Assembly: GCF_004211955.1 (NCBI RefSeq)
Contig: NZ_RHJI01000021.1
Location: 169,736 to 233,735 of the forward strand
DNA: 64,000 nucleotides
From: Escherichia sp. E1V33
Lineage (GTDB): Bacteria > Pseudomonadota > Gammaproteobacteria > Enterobacterales > Enterobacteriaceae
Direction of reading: 5' to 3'
How positions within the stretch are numbered: the stretch's first letter is position 1; each line of letters opens with the position of its first letter. Positions 56,395 to 64,000 of the stretch are shown piece by piece. The position numbers and the translations under genes are program-made. The notes under the pieces were generated by a model, which worked only from the letters and a program-made list of their open reading frames with translations, made no database searches and was not told the origin of the DNA.

Positions 56395-56600
56395 GCTTTT
56401 CTCCACCAGCGCTGCGCGAAGCGCGCAGATTACCCGAAGTGAGCGCGGTTCGCCATGATTTCGTACCAAAGCCTGCGACTATCGTACCTATTGAATAAAA
56501 CAGATTGTTGTCTGGAACAATGCCCCCGATAATATGTAACATATTAGAAACATACCGGCGTCGTTGCCGATAAGTCTCCTTACTCATCCCGAGGTTAGTT

Positions 56601-57020
56601 ATGAATACCGTTTGTACCCATTGTCAGGCTATCAATCGCATTCCCGACGATCGGATCGAAGATGCGGCAAAATGCGGACGCTGCGGTCACGACTTGTTTG
56701 ACGGAGAGGTGATTAATGCGACCGGTGAAACGCTCGACAAATTACTGAAAGACGATCTGCCTGTGGTGATCGACTTCTGGGCACCGTGGTGCGGCCCCTG
56801 CCGTAATTTCGCACCAATTTTTGAAGATGTCGCGCAAGAGCGTAGCGGTAAAGTGCGCTTTGTGAAAGTGAATACCGAGGCTGAACGTGAATTGAGCAGT
56901 CGCTTTGGAATTCGTAGCATACCGACGATCATGATTTTCAAAAACGGTCAGGTTGTCGACATGCTTAATGGCGCAGTACCGAAAGCGCCGTTCGACAGCT
57001 GGCTGAACGAATCGCTTTAA
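56601..57020 (+). CDS. trxC: thioredoxin 2 (TrxC)
   Basis: 139 aa. Cytoplasmic thioredoxin with an extra N-terminal zinc domain: C5-x2-C8 and C25-x2-C28. The active site is WCGPC (63-67) with Cys64 and Cys67; the cis-Pro region is RSIPTIMIF. It is oxidative-stress (OxyR) induced in E. coli. A hairpin follows the stop. Confidence 0.97.
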
Positions 57021-57027
57021 CCTTGTC

Positions 57028-57051
57028 GGGGCACATCTTGTGCCCCGTTTC
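57028..57051 (+). terminator. putative trxC terminator
   Basis: ggggcac/gtgcccc 7-bp stem, 5-nt loop, followed by gtttcc. T tract short, so weak or partial; tapT starts 40 bp later and could receive readthrough. Confidence 0.5.
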
Positions 57052-57090
57052 CTCCTCTGCGACAATGGCGTTTTTTCGACGCTCTCTCTC

Positions 57091-57789
57091 ATGACCGAAA
57101 ACGCTGTTCTCCAGTTACGCGCCGAGCGTATTGCGCGCGCAACGCGTCCTTTTCTTGCCCGTGGTAATCGCGTTCGTCGTTGCCAACGCTGTCTATTACC
57201 AGAGAAATTATGTCTCTGTTCAACGATCACGCCAGCGGAAGCAAAAAGTCGCTTCTGTTTGCTGATGTTCGACACCGAGCCAATGAAGCCCAGCAATACC
57301 GGGCGTTTGATTGCCGATATCTTGCCGAATACCGTTGCGTTTCAATGGTCACGTACTGAACCCTCGCAGGACTTGCTGGATCTGGTACAGAATCAGGAAT
57401 ATCAGCCAATGGTGGTTTTTCCCGCCTCGTATGCTGATGAGCAACGGGAAGTCATCGTCAGGCCGCCTTCCGGTAAGCCACCGCTATTTATTATGCTCGA
57501 TGGCACCTGGCCGGAAGCTCGCAAGATGTTTCGTAAAAGTCCGTATCTGGATAATCTTCCCGTCATTTCCGTCGATCTTTCCCGCCTTTCTGCCTATCGC
57601 CTGCGTGAAGCCCAGGCTGAAGGCCAATATTGTACCGCTGAAGTAGCTATCGCACTTTTAGATATGGCGGGCGATACCGGAGCTGCGACTAGCTTAGGCG
57701 AGCATTTCACTCGCTTTAAAACACGCTATCTGGCAGGAAAAACGCAACATCTGGGTAGCATCACAGCAGAACAGTTAGAAAGCGTTTAA
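57091..57789 (+). CDS. tapT: tRNA-uridine aminocarboxypropyltransferase TapT
   Basis: 232 aa from the ATG at 57091; the upstream in-frame extension begins within the trxC terminator. DTW-domain protein (formerly YfiP) that makes acp3U at position 47 of tRNAs, using S-adenosylmethionine. A zinc-type Cys cluster (RCQRCLLPEKLCLC) is followed by the DTW-family motif in MLDGTWPEARKM and later LSAYRLREAQAEGQYCTAE. It is followed by patZ with 31 bp between them, probably cotranscribed. Confidence 0.9.
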   Translation: MTENAVLQLRAERIARATRPFLARGNRVRRCQRCLLPEKLCLCSTITPAEAKSRFCLLMFDTEPMKPSNTGRLIADILPNTVAFQWSRTEPSQDLLDLVQNQEYQPMVVFPASYADEQREVIVRPPSGKPPLFIMLDGTWPEARKMFRKSPYLDNLPVISVDLSRLSAYRLREAQAEGQYCTAEVAIALLDMAGDTGAATSLGEHFTRFKTRYLAGKTQHLGSITAEQLESV

Positions 57790-57820
57790 AATCATTCAGT
57801 CACTTCTGCGGGAGACTGGT

Positions 57821-60481
57821 ATGAGTCAGCGAGGACTGGAAGCACTACTGCGACCAAAATCGATAGCGGTAATTGGCGCATCGATGAAACCTAATCGCGC
57901 AGGTTACCTGATGATGCGTAACCTGCTGGCGGGTGGCTTTAACGGACCGGTGTTACCGGTGACGCCTGCCTGGAAAGCGGTACAAGGCGTACTGGCCTGG
58001 CCGGACATCGCCAGTCTTCCATTTACGCCCGACCTTGCCGTACTGTGTACCAATGCCAGCCGCAATCTGGCGCTTCTGGAAGAGCTCGGCGAGAAAGGCT
58101 GTAAAACCTGCATTATTCTTTCTGCCCCGGCATCGCAACACGAAGATCTCCGTGTCTGCGCCCAGCGCCATAACATGCGCCTGCTTGGGCCAAACAGTCT
58201 GGGATTACTGGCGCCGTGGCAAGGTCTGAATGCCAGCTTTTCCCCGGTGCCGATTAAACGCGGCAAGCTGGCGTTTATTTCGCAATCGGCTGCTGTTTCC
58301 AACACCATTCTCGACTGGGCGCAACAGCGTGAAATGGGCTTTTCGTATTTTATTGCGCTCGGCGATAGTCTGGATATCGACGTTGATGAATTGCTCGATT
58401 ACCTGGCACGCGACAGTAAAACCAGCGCCATCCTGCTCTATCTCGAACAGTTAAGCGATGCGCGACGCTTTGTTTCGGCGGCCCGTAGTGCCTCGCGTAA
58501 TAAACCGATTCTGGTGATTAAAAGCGGACGTAGCCCGGCGGCACAGCGATTGCTGAACACAACGGCAGGAATGGACCCGGCATGGGATGCGGCTATTCAG
58601 CGCGCCGGTTTGTTGCGGGTACAGGACACACACGAACTGTTTTCGGCAGTGGAAACCCTTAGCCATATGCGCCCGCTGCGTGGTGATCGCCTGATGATTA
58701 TCAGCAACGGTGCTGCGCCTGCCGCGCTGGCGCTGGATGCCTTATGGTCACGCAATGGCAAGCTGGCAACGCTCAGTGAAGAGACCTGCCAGAAACTGCG
58801 CGATGCACTGCCAGAACATGTGGCAATCTCTAACCCGCTCGATCTGCGCGATGACGCCAGTTGCGAGCATTATGTCAAAACGCTGGACATTCTGCTCCAC
58901 AGCCAGGATTTTGATGCGCTGATGGTTATTCATTCGCCCAGCGCCGCTGCTCCCGCAACAGAAAGCGCGCAAGCATTAATTGAAGCGGTAAAGCATCATC
59001 CCCGCAGCAAGTATGTATCTCTGCTGACGAACTGGTGTGGCGAGCACTCCTCGCAAGAGGCACGACGTTTATTCAGCGAAGCCGGGCTGCCGACCTATCG
59101 AACGCCAGAAGGAACTATCACTGCTTTTATGCATATGGTGGAGTACCGGCGTAACCAGAAGCAACTACGCGAAACGCCGGCGCTGCCCAGCAATCTGACC
59201 TCTAATACCGCAGAAGCGCATCTTCTGTTGCAACAGGCGATTGCCGAAGGAGCAACGTCGCTCGATACCCATGAAGTTCAGCCCATCCTGCAAGCGTACG
59301 GTATGAACACGCTTCCCACCTGGATTGCCAGCGATAGCACCGAAGCGGTGCATATTGCCGAACAGATTGGTTATCCGGTGGCGCTGAAATTGCGTTCGCC
59401 GGATATTCCACATAAATCGGAAGTTCAGGGTGTCATGCTCTACCTGCGTACAGCCAATGAAGTCCAGCAAGCGGCAAACGCTATTTTCGATCGCGTAAAA
59501 ATGGCCTGGCCGCAGGCACGTATCCACGGCCTGTTGGTGCAAAGTATGGCTAACCGGGCTGGCGCTCAGGAGTTGCGGGTGGTGGTTGAGCACGATCCGG
59601 TTTTCGGGCCGTTGATCATGCTGGGAGAAGGCGGTGTGGAGTGGCGTCCTGAAGATCAAGCCGTCGTCGCACTACCGCCGCTGAACATGAACCTGGCCCG
59701 CTATCTGGTTATTCAGGGGATCAAAAGTAAAAAGATTCGTGCGCGTAGTGCACTGCGCCCGCTGGATGTGGCCGGATTAAGCCAGTTACTGGTGCAGGTT
59801 TCCAACCTGATTGTCGATTGCCCGGAGATCCAGCGGCTGGATATTCATCCTTTGCTGGCTTCCGGCAGTGAATTTACAGCCCTGGATGTCACGCTCGATA
59901 TTGCGCCATTTGAAGGCGATAACGAGAGTCGGCTGGCCGTGCGCCCGTACCCGCATCAGCTGGAAGAGTGGGTTGAATTGAAAAACGGCGTACGTTGCTT
60001 GTTCCGCCCGATTTTGCCGGAAGATGAGCCACAGCTTCAGCAATTTATTTCGCGAGTCACCAAAGAAGATCTTTATTACCGCTACTTTAGCGAGATCAAC
60101 GAATTCACCCATGAAGATTTAGCTAACATGACGCAGATCGACTACGATCGGGAAATGGCGTTTGTGGCGGTGCGACGTTTTGATCAAACGGAAGAGATCC
60201 TCGGCGTCACGCGTGCGATCTCCGACCCTGATAACATCGATGCCGAATTTGCCGTGCTGGTTCGCTCGGATCTCAAAGGGTTAGGCTTAGGTCGACGCTT
60301 AATGGAAAAGTTGATTACCTATACGCGAGATCACGGATTACAACGTCTGAATGGTATTACGATGCCAAACAATCGTGGCATGGTGGCGCTGGCCCGCAAG
60401 CTCGGGTTTAACGTCGATATCCAGCTCGAAGAGGGGATCGTTGGGCTTACGCTAAATCTTGCCCAGCGCGAGGAATCATGA
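57821..60481 (+). CDS. patZ: protein lysine acetyltransferase PatZ (Pat/YfiQ)
   Basis: 886 aa. An N-terminal acyl-CoA synthetase-like (NDP-forming) region of about 700 residues precedes a C-terminal GNAT domain of about 150 residues. Visible: CoA-binding IAVIGASMKPNRAG (about 15-28), the ATP-grasp region (EVHILQAYGMNTLP-type), and the GNAT acetyl-CoA site RSDLKGLGLGRRLMEKL near 820. It acetylates acetyl-CoA synthetase and other proteins, and reduces their activity. RBS is gggaga. Confidence 0.95.
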   Translation: MSQRGLEALLRPKSIAVIGASMKPNRAGYLMMRNLLAGGFNGPVLPVTPAWKAVQGVLAWPDIASLPFTPDLAVLCTNASRNLALLEELGEKGCKTCIILSAPASQHEDLRVCAQRHNMRLLGPNSLGLLAPWQGLNASFSPVPIKRGKLAFISQSAAVSNTILDWAQQREMGFSYFIALGDSLDIDVDELLDYLARDSKTSAILLYLEQLSDARRFVSAARSASRNKPILVIKSGRSPAAQRLLNTTAGMDPAWDAAIQRAGLLRVQDTHELFSAVETLSHMRPLRGDRLMIISNGAAPAALALDALWSRNGKLATLSEETCQKLRDALPEHVAISNPLDLRDDASCEHYVKTLDILLHSQDFDALMVIHSPSAAAPATESAQALIEAVKHHPRSKYVSLLTNWCGEHSSQEARRLFSEAGLPTYRTPEGTITAFMHMVEYRRNQKQLRETPALPSNLTSNTAEAHLLLQQAIAEGATSLDTHEVQPILQAYGMNTLPTWIASDSTEAVHIAEQIGYPVALKLRSPDIPHKSEVQGVMLYLRTANEVQQAANAIFDRVKMAWPQARIHGLLVQSMANRAGAQELRVVVEHDPVFGPLIMLGEGGVEWRPEDQAVVALPPLNMNLARYLVIQGIKSKKIRARSALRPLDVAGLSQLLVQVSNLIVDCPEIQRLDIHPLLASGSEFTALDVTLDIAPFEGDNESRLAVRPYPHQLEEWVELKNGVRCLFRPILPEDEPQLQQFISRVTKEDLYYRYFSEINEFTHEDLANMTQIDYDREMAFVAVRRFDQTEEILGVTRAISDPDNIDAEFAVLVRSDLKGLGLGRRLMEKLITYTRDHGLQRLNGITMPNNRGMVALARKLGFNVDIQLEEGIVGLTLNLAQREES

Positions 60482-60569
60482 GTAAGGTACTGGAAATGTT
60501 GACCACTTAATCGGGACTGGTGTTATTATTGCCCGCTTATGTCGTCTGCATTGCACAGAGGACCCTTCA

Positions 60570-60611
60570 ATGAACAGAGAAGAAATGCACTGTGATGTTG
60601 TCAAAATTTAA
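60570..60611 (+). CDS. 13-codon upstream ORF overlapping the pssA start
   Basis: ATG at 60570 preceded by agagga, then [13 protein letters not shown] and TAA at 60609-60611. It overlaps the start of pssA (60595) in another frame, with the likely better RBS belonging to the leader. Such an overlapping leader could affect pssA translation. I have a memory of a small leader annotated pssL upstream of pssA in K-12, but could not check it, so no symbol is given. Confidence 0.55.
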   Translation: MNREEMHCDVVKI

Positions 60612-61950
60612 GCGTAATAAACATCAACAACACCTTGCCCAACTACCCAAGATTTCTCAATCAGTTGATGATGTCGATTTCTTTTACGCTCCCGCCGATT
60701 TCCGGGAGACGCTGCTGGAAAAAATAGCCAGCGCGAAGCAGCGCATTTGCATTGTTGCCCTGTATCTCGAACAGGATGACGGTGGCAAAGGCATTCTGAG
60801 CGCGCTATATGAGGCTAAACGGCAGCGTCCGGAACTGGATGTGCGGGTGCTGGTCGACTGGCATCGTGCGCAACGTGGACGCATTGGCGCTGCGGCATCT
60901 AACACTAACGCTGACTGGTACTGCCGCATGGCGCAGGAAAATCCGGGCGTAGATGTTCCGGTTTATGGCGTTCCCATCAATACCCGTGAAGCCCTGGGCG
61001 TTCTGCATTTTAAAGGCTTTATCATCGACGATAGCGTACTTTACAGCGGTGCGAGCCTGAACGATGTTTATCTGCATCAGCATGATAAATACCGCTACGA
61101 CCGTTATCATCTGATTCGTAACCGCAAGATGTCAGACATTATGTTTGAATGGGTTACGCAGAATATTATGAATGGTCGCGGTGTTAACCGTCTGGATGAT
61201 GAACATCGCCCAAAAAGTCCGGAAATCAAGAACGACATTCGCCTGTTCCGCCAGGAGTTGCGTGATGCCGCTTATCATTTCCAGGGAGATGCTGATAACG
61301 ATCAACTTTCCGTCACGCCGTTGGTGGGCCTGGGGAAATCGAGTCTGTTGAACAAGACCATTTTCCATCTGATGCCCTGTGCCGAGCAGAAACTGACTAT
61401 CTGCACACCATACTTCAACCTGCCGGCAATCCTGGTGCGCAATATCATCCAGTTGCTGCGCGAAGGGAAAAAGGTCGAAATTATCGTTGGTGATAAAACC
61501 GCGAATGACTTCTATATTCCGGAAGATGAACCATTCAAGATAATTGGTGCGTTGCCTTATCTTTATGAGATCAATCTGCGTCGCTTCCTGAGCCGTTTGC
61601 AGTATTACGTCAATACTGACCAGTTAGTGGTCCGGTTATGGAAAGATGATGACAATACTTACCACCTGAAAGGAATGTGGGTTGATGATAAGTGGATGCT
61701 GATAACCGGTAATAACCTGAATCCACGCGCCTGGCGTCTGGATCTGGAAAACGCCATTTTGATCCACGATCCGCAACTGGAGCTTGCGCCGCAACGTGAA
61801 AAAGAATTGGATCTGATCCGAGAGCATACCACCATTGTTAAGCACTACCGCGATCTGCAAAGTATTGCCGATTACCCGGTGAAAGTTCGCAAACTTATCC
61901 GCCGTTTGCGCCGCATCCGCATCGACCGATTAATTAGCCGTATCCTGTAA
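60595..61950 (+). CDS. pssA: phosphatidylserine synthase PssA
   Basis: 451 aa from the ATG at 60595 (a GTG directly before could add one residue). It joins CDP-diacylglycerol and serine to phosphatidylserine, first committed step of phosphatidylethanolamine synthesis. It belongs to the phospholipase D superfamily: two HKD-type motifs are visible, [20 protein letters not shown] (about 138) and [20 protein letters not shown] (about 357). A basic C-terminal helix ([17 protein letters not shown]) fits association with membranes or ribosomes. The 13-codon ORF overlaps its start. Confidence 0.97.
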   Translation: MLSKFKRNKHQQHLAQLPKISQSVDDVDFFYAPADFRETLLEKIASAKQRICIVALYLEQDDGGKGILSALYEAKRQRPELDVRVLVDWHRAQRGRIGAAASNTNADWYCRMAQENPGVDVPVYGVPINTREALGVLHFKGFIIDDSVLYSGASLNDVYLHQHDKYRYDRYHLIRNRKMSDIMFEWVTQNIMNGRGVNRLDDEHRPKSPEIKNDIRLFRQELRDAAYHFQGDADNDQLSVTPLVGLGKSSLLNKTIFHLMPCAEQKLTICTPYFNLPAILVRNIIQLLREGKKVEIIVGDKTANDFYIPEDEPFKIIGALPYLYEINLRRFLSRLQYYVNTDQLVVRLWKDDDNTYHLKGMWVDDKWMLITGNNLNPRAWRLDLENAILIHDPQLELAPQREKELDLIREHTTIVKHYRDLQSIADYPVKVRKLIRRLRRIRIDRLISRIL

Positions 61951-61954
61951 TCTG

Positions 61955-61983
61955 AACCCCGTCCTGTACGGGGTTTGTTTTTT
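61955..61983 (+). terminator. pssA terminator overlapping the yfiM start region
   Basis: aaccccg/cggggtt 7-bp stem with a 7-nt loop, then tgtttttt. It ends at the first base of the ggagg RBS of yfiM, so transcript reaching yfiM must read through it or begin after it. Confidence 0.85.
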
Positions 61984-61993
61984 GGAGGCCGCG

Positions 61994-62317
61994 TTGCGTA
62001 TTCTTTTTGTCTGTTCGCTATTGTTACTTTCTGGTTGCAGCCACATAGCTAACGATAGCTGGCACGGGCAGGATAAAGCTCAACACTTTATCGCCTCGGC
62101 GATGCTTTCCGCCGCAGGAAATGAATATGCGCAACATCAGGGGATGAGTCGCGACCGCAGCGCGATGTTCGGGCTGATGTTCTCTGTAGGTCTGGGGGCA
62201 TCAAAAGAACTTTGGGATAGCCGCCCCGAAGGAAGCGGCTGGAGCTGGAAAGATTTTGCCTGGGATGTCGCCGGTGCAAGCACCGGCTATACAGTCTGGC
62301 AACTGACCCGTCACTAA
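61994..62317 (+). CDS. yfiM: putative lipoprotein YfiM
   Basis: 107 aa from the TTG at 61994, which lies 6 nt after ggagg; another in-frame TTG at 61982 overlaps that RBS and is less likely. The N-terminus [17 protein letters not shown] is a lipoprotein signal with lipobox L-S-G-C. The mature part is a DUF2279/YfiM-type domain ([33 protein letters not shown]). Function unknown. Its stop overlaps convergent kgtP by 4 nt. Confidence 0.85.
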   Translation: MRILFVCSLLLLSGCSHIANDSWHGQDKAQHFIASAMLSAAGNEYAQHQGMSRDRSAMFGLMFSVGLGASKELWDSRPEGSGWSWKDFAWDVAGASTGYTVWQLTRH

Positions 62318-63612
62318 AGACGCATCCCCTTCCCTTTGCGGTGCAGCATCAAAGAAACCAGCAATGCCACCACGGCCATTAAGGTCACATACCAGAAGAA
62401 GGCTGTTTCCATTCCAATTGATTTCAGCGACAACGCTACGTACTCCGCCGAACCACCAAATATAGCATTGGCGACTGCATATGACAGACCAACACCTAAT
62501 GCGCGAACCTGCGCCGGGAACATCTCAGCCTTCAGGATCCCGCTGATTGATGTATAAAAACTCACTATCAGCAGGGCGCACATCACCAGACCAAAAGCGG
62601 CATAAGGCGAGGAAACGTTCTGTAATGCTGAGAGAATAGGAACGGTAAAAATGGCTGCCAGAGAACCGAAACATAACATTGAGGTACGGCGACCAATCTT
62701 ATCCGACAGCGCGCCAATGAGTGGTTGAATAAGCATAAATACAAACAATGCCGCGGTCATAATGCCGCTCGCTACGTTTGCGTGCATTCCTGCAGTATTC
62801 ACCAGATACTTCTGCATGTAAGTGGTGAAGGTATAGAAACAAAGGGAACCCGCAGCAGTGAAGCCAAGAACCATGATGAATGCACGACGATTGCGCCATA
62901 ATCCCTTCATTGAACCCGCTTCTTTTAAAGCGCGCGTTTCTTGTTGCGAAGTTTCATCTAATTGACGACGTAACCACAACGCTACAACGGCTAACACTGC
63001 TCCTAATGCAAAAGGAATGCGCCATCCCCACTCTCTGAGAGTAGAATCTTCCATAGTATGTTGTAAAACCACCACAACCAGTAAGGCCAGCAACTGGCCG
63101 CCAATTAGCGTGACATACTGGAACGAAGCGTAGAACCCTTTTCGCCCTTCAACAGCAACTTCACTCATATAAGTGGCGCTGGTGCCATATTCTCCGCCAA
63201 CGGATAATCCCTGAAATAAACGCGCGAGAAGCAATAATGCTGGAGCCCAGGTACCGATAGTCTCATAACCTGGCAGGCAGGCGATAACCAGTGATCCGAA
63301 ACACATCATACACACCGATAGCAACATTGATTTTTTACGACCATGTTTATCGGCTATGCGTCCAAATAGCCAGCCACCTATTGGACGCATCAGAAAGCCT
63401 GCAGCAAAAACACCGGCTGTCTGCAGTAATTGAGTGGTAGTGTTATCAGAAGGGAAGAAGATGTGAGCGAAGTAGAGGGAACAGAATGAGTAGACATAAA
63501 AATCGAACCATTCGACCAGGTTACCTGAAGAGGCTCCTACTATTGCCCAGATGCGGCGACGAGTATCACTACTTGTCAGTTTGCCGTCTGCCGTTACAGT
63601 ACTTTCTGCCAT
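62314..63612 (-). CDS. kgtP: 2-oxoglutarate permease KgtP (MFS)
   Basis: 432 aa, metabolite:H+ symporter of the major facilitator superfamily that imports alpha-ketoglutarate. About 12 transmembrane helices. MFS signatures: [16 protein letters not shown] after TM2 and the TM4/TM5 signature [17 protein letters not shown]. The C-terminus is short and basic (HRKGKGM). Its 388-bp upstream gap holds a promoter candidate and the rrn terminators. Confidence 0.97.
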   Translation of the reverse strand: MAESTVTADGKLTSSDTRRRIWAIVGASSGNLVEWFDFYVYSFCSLYFAHIFFPSDNTTTQLLQTAGVFAAGFLMRPIGGWLFGRIADKHGRKKSMLLSVCMMCFGSLVIACLPGYETIGTWAPALLLLARLFQGLSVGGEYGTSATYMSEVAVEGRKGFYASFQYVTLIGGQLLALLVVVVLQHTMEDSTLREWGWRIPFALGAVLAVVALWLRRQLDETSQQETRALKEAGSMKGLWRNRRAFIMVLGFTAAGSLCFYTFTTYMQKYLVNTAGMHANVASGIMTAALFVFMLIQPLIGALSDKIGRRTSMLCFGSLAAIFTVPILSALQNVSSPYAAFGLVMCALLIVSFYTSISGILKAEMFPAQVRALGVGLSYAVANAIFGGSAEYVALSLKSIGMETAFFWYVTLMAVVALLVSLMLHRKGKGMRL

Positions 63613-63681
63613 GCCAATATTTCTCCTGCCATAATCCGATGCTTTGTCGGTCGATGTTGTTTATTATTTAGCGAGGTGAAT

Positions 63682-63711
63682 GTTATACATTTGTTACTTG
63701 TATTTATGCAA
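63682..63711 (-). promoter_or_regulatory. candidate kgtP sigma70 promoter
   Basis: On the minus strand TTGCAT (63706-63711), 18 nt, and TATAAC (63682-63687), about 70 bp upstream of the kgtP ATG. It is a reasonable sigma70 -35/-10 pair; not confirmed. The rest of 63613-63903 is AT-rich with nothing else recognised. Confidence 0.4.
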
Positions 63712-63903
63712 CCATAACTGCGAATTTAGTTAGCAGGAGAATGATTATTCAGGATGGCCTGGTAGAATTTCAGGTGAGGTTGTCTTATGGAAATGGGCGA
63801 GCATCTGGCGTATACAAGGGAATGGTAGGATCTTTATTTCTTAGTCAGCTCCGCATCCAGTAGTTTTTACTGTCTACGCTATTCAGGACGGGTCATAGAT
63901 AAG

Positions 63904-63937
63904 ACAAAAGGCCCAGTCTTTCGACTGAGCCTTTCGT
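63904..63937 (-). terminator. rrn terminator T2
   Basis: On the minus strand cgaaaggctcagtcgaaagactgggccttttgt: the stem ggctcagtc/gactgggcc (one G.T or A.C irregularity) followed by T. It is the second of two strong terminators downstream of the rrn operon. Confidence 0.9.
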
Positions 63938-63950
63938 TTTGCACCAACGC

Positions 63951-63977
63951 AAAAAGGCCATCCTTCCGGATGGCCTT
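63951..63977 (-). terminator. rrn terminator T1
   Basis: Minus-strand stem aaaggccatcc/ggatggccttt with a GAA loop, followed by TT, 13 bp after the 5S rRNA 3' end. Confidence 0.9.
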
Positions 63978-63989
63978 TCGCTTTATTTG

Positions 63990-64000
63990 ATGCCTGGCAG
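63990..64000 (-). rRNA. 5S rRNA, 3' end only (partial)
   Basis: The last 11 bases of the window (ctgccaggcat on the minus strand) are the 3' end of E. coli 5S rRNA, the rest lying beyond the window. Its position beside kgtP and double terminators fits rrnG (gene rrfG); the operon name is inferred from synteny. Confidence 0.85.

Overview
The window is a stretch of enterobacterial chromosome that I read as Escherichia coli, or a very close Escherichia. Gene order, protein lengths and many proteins I recognise match the E. coli segment running from trmJ-suhB through purL, era-rnc-lepAB, rpoE-rseABC and nadB to kgtP and the end of an rrn operon. Several proteins (for example CsiE and HcaR-region genes) seem to differ at scattered residues from the K-12 sequences I remember, so this is probably not K-12; that is from memory and was not aligned. 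I saw no phage, insertion sequence, CRISPR array or genomic island.

Layout. 1-320: three 90-bp REP-type (BIME) repeats. 321-4453: trmJ, suhB, yfhR, csiE. 4445-10987: the 3-phenylpropionate/cinnamate module, with transporter hcaT, regulator hcaR and the dioxygenase/dehydrogenase operon hcaEFCBD. 11084-21894: the yph block, with yphA, then yphB-G on the minus strand and the divergent repressor-like gene yphH. The latter genes look like an uptake and catabolic system for an unidentified sugar: ribose-type ABC transporter YphDEF, epimerase-like YphB, zinc dehydrogenase YphC, and the large epimerase-like/TPR protein YphG. In this strain yphC carries an in-frame nonsense codon. 21958-33229: glyA, hmp, glnB, the glrK-qseG-glrR signalling operon, the sRNA gene glmY with an overlapping sigma54/sigma70 promoter and three upstream GlrR-type sites, and purL.

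33486-38282: mltF, tadA, pgpC, yfhH, yfhL and the shoB/ohsC type I toxin-antitoxin pair. 38302-47849: two essential-gene clusters on the minus strand, lepA-lepB-rnc-era-recO-pdxJ-acpS (translation, secretion, RNA processing, cofactors) and rseD-rpoE-rseA-rseB-rseC (envelope stress). 48105-57789: nadB, trmN6, srmB, a 176-bp tandem repeat, yfiE-eamB, grcA, ung, yfiF, trxC, tapT. 57821-63612: patZ, pssA with a 13-codon upstream ORF, yfiM, kgtP. 63904-64000: two rrn terminators and the last 11 nt of a 5S rRNA gene on the minus strand.

Most of the window is well-described core genome. The parts most worth a second look are the yph sugar system with its yphC nonsense mutation and the palindrome in the yphG/yphH intergenic region, the small genes easily missed by ORF callers (shoB, rseD, the pssA upstream ORF), the paired regulatory sites, and the structured repeats.
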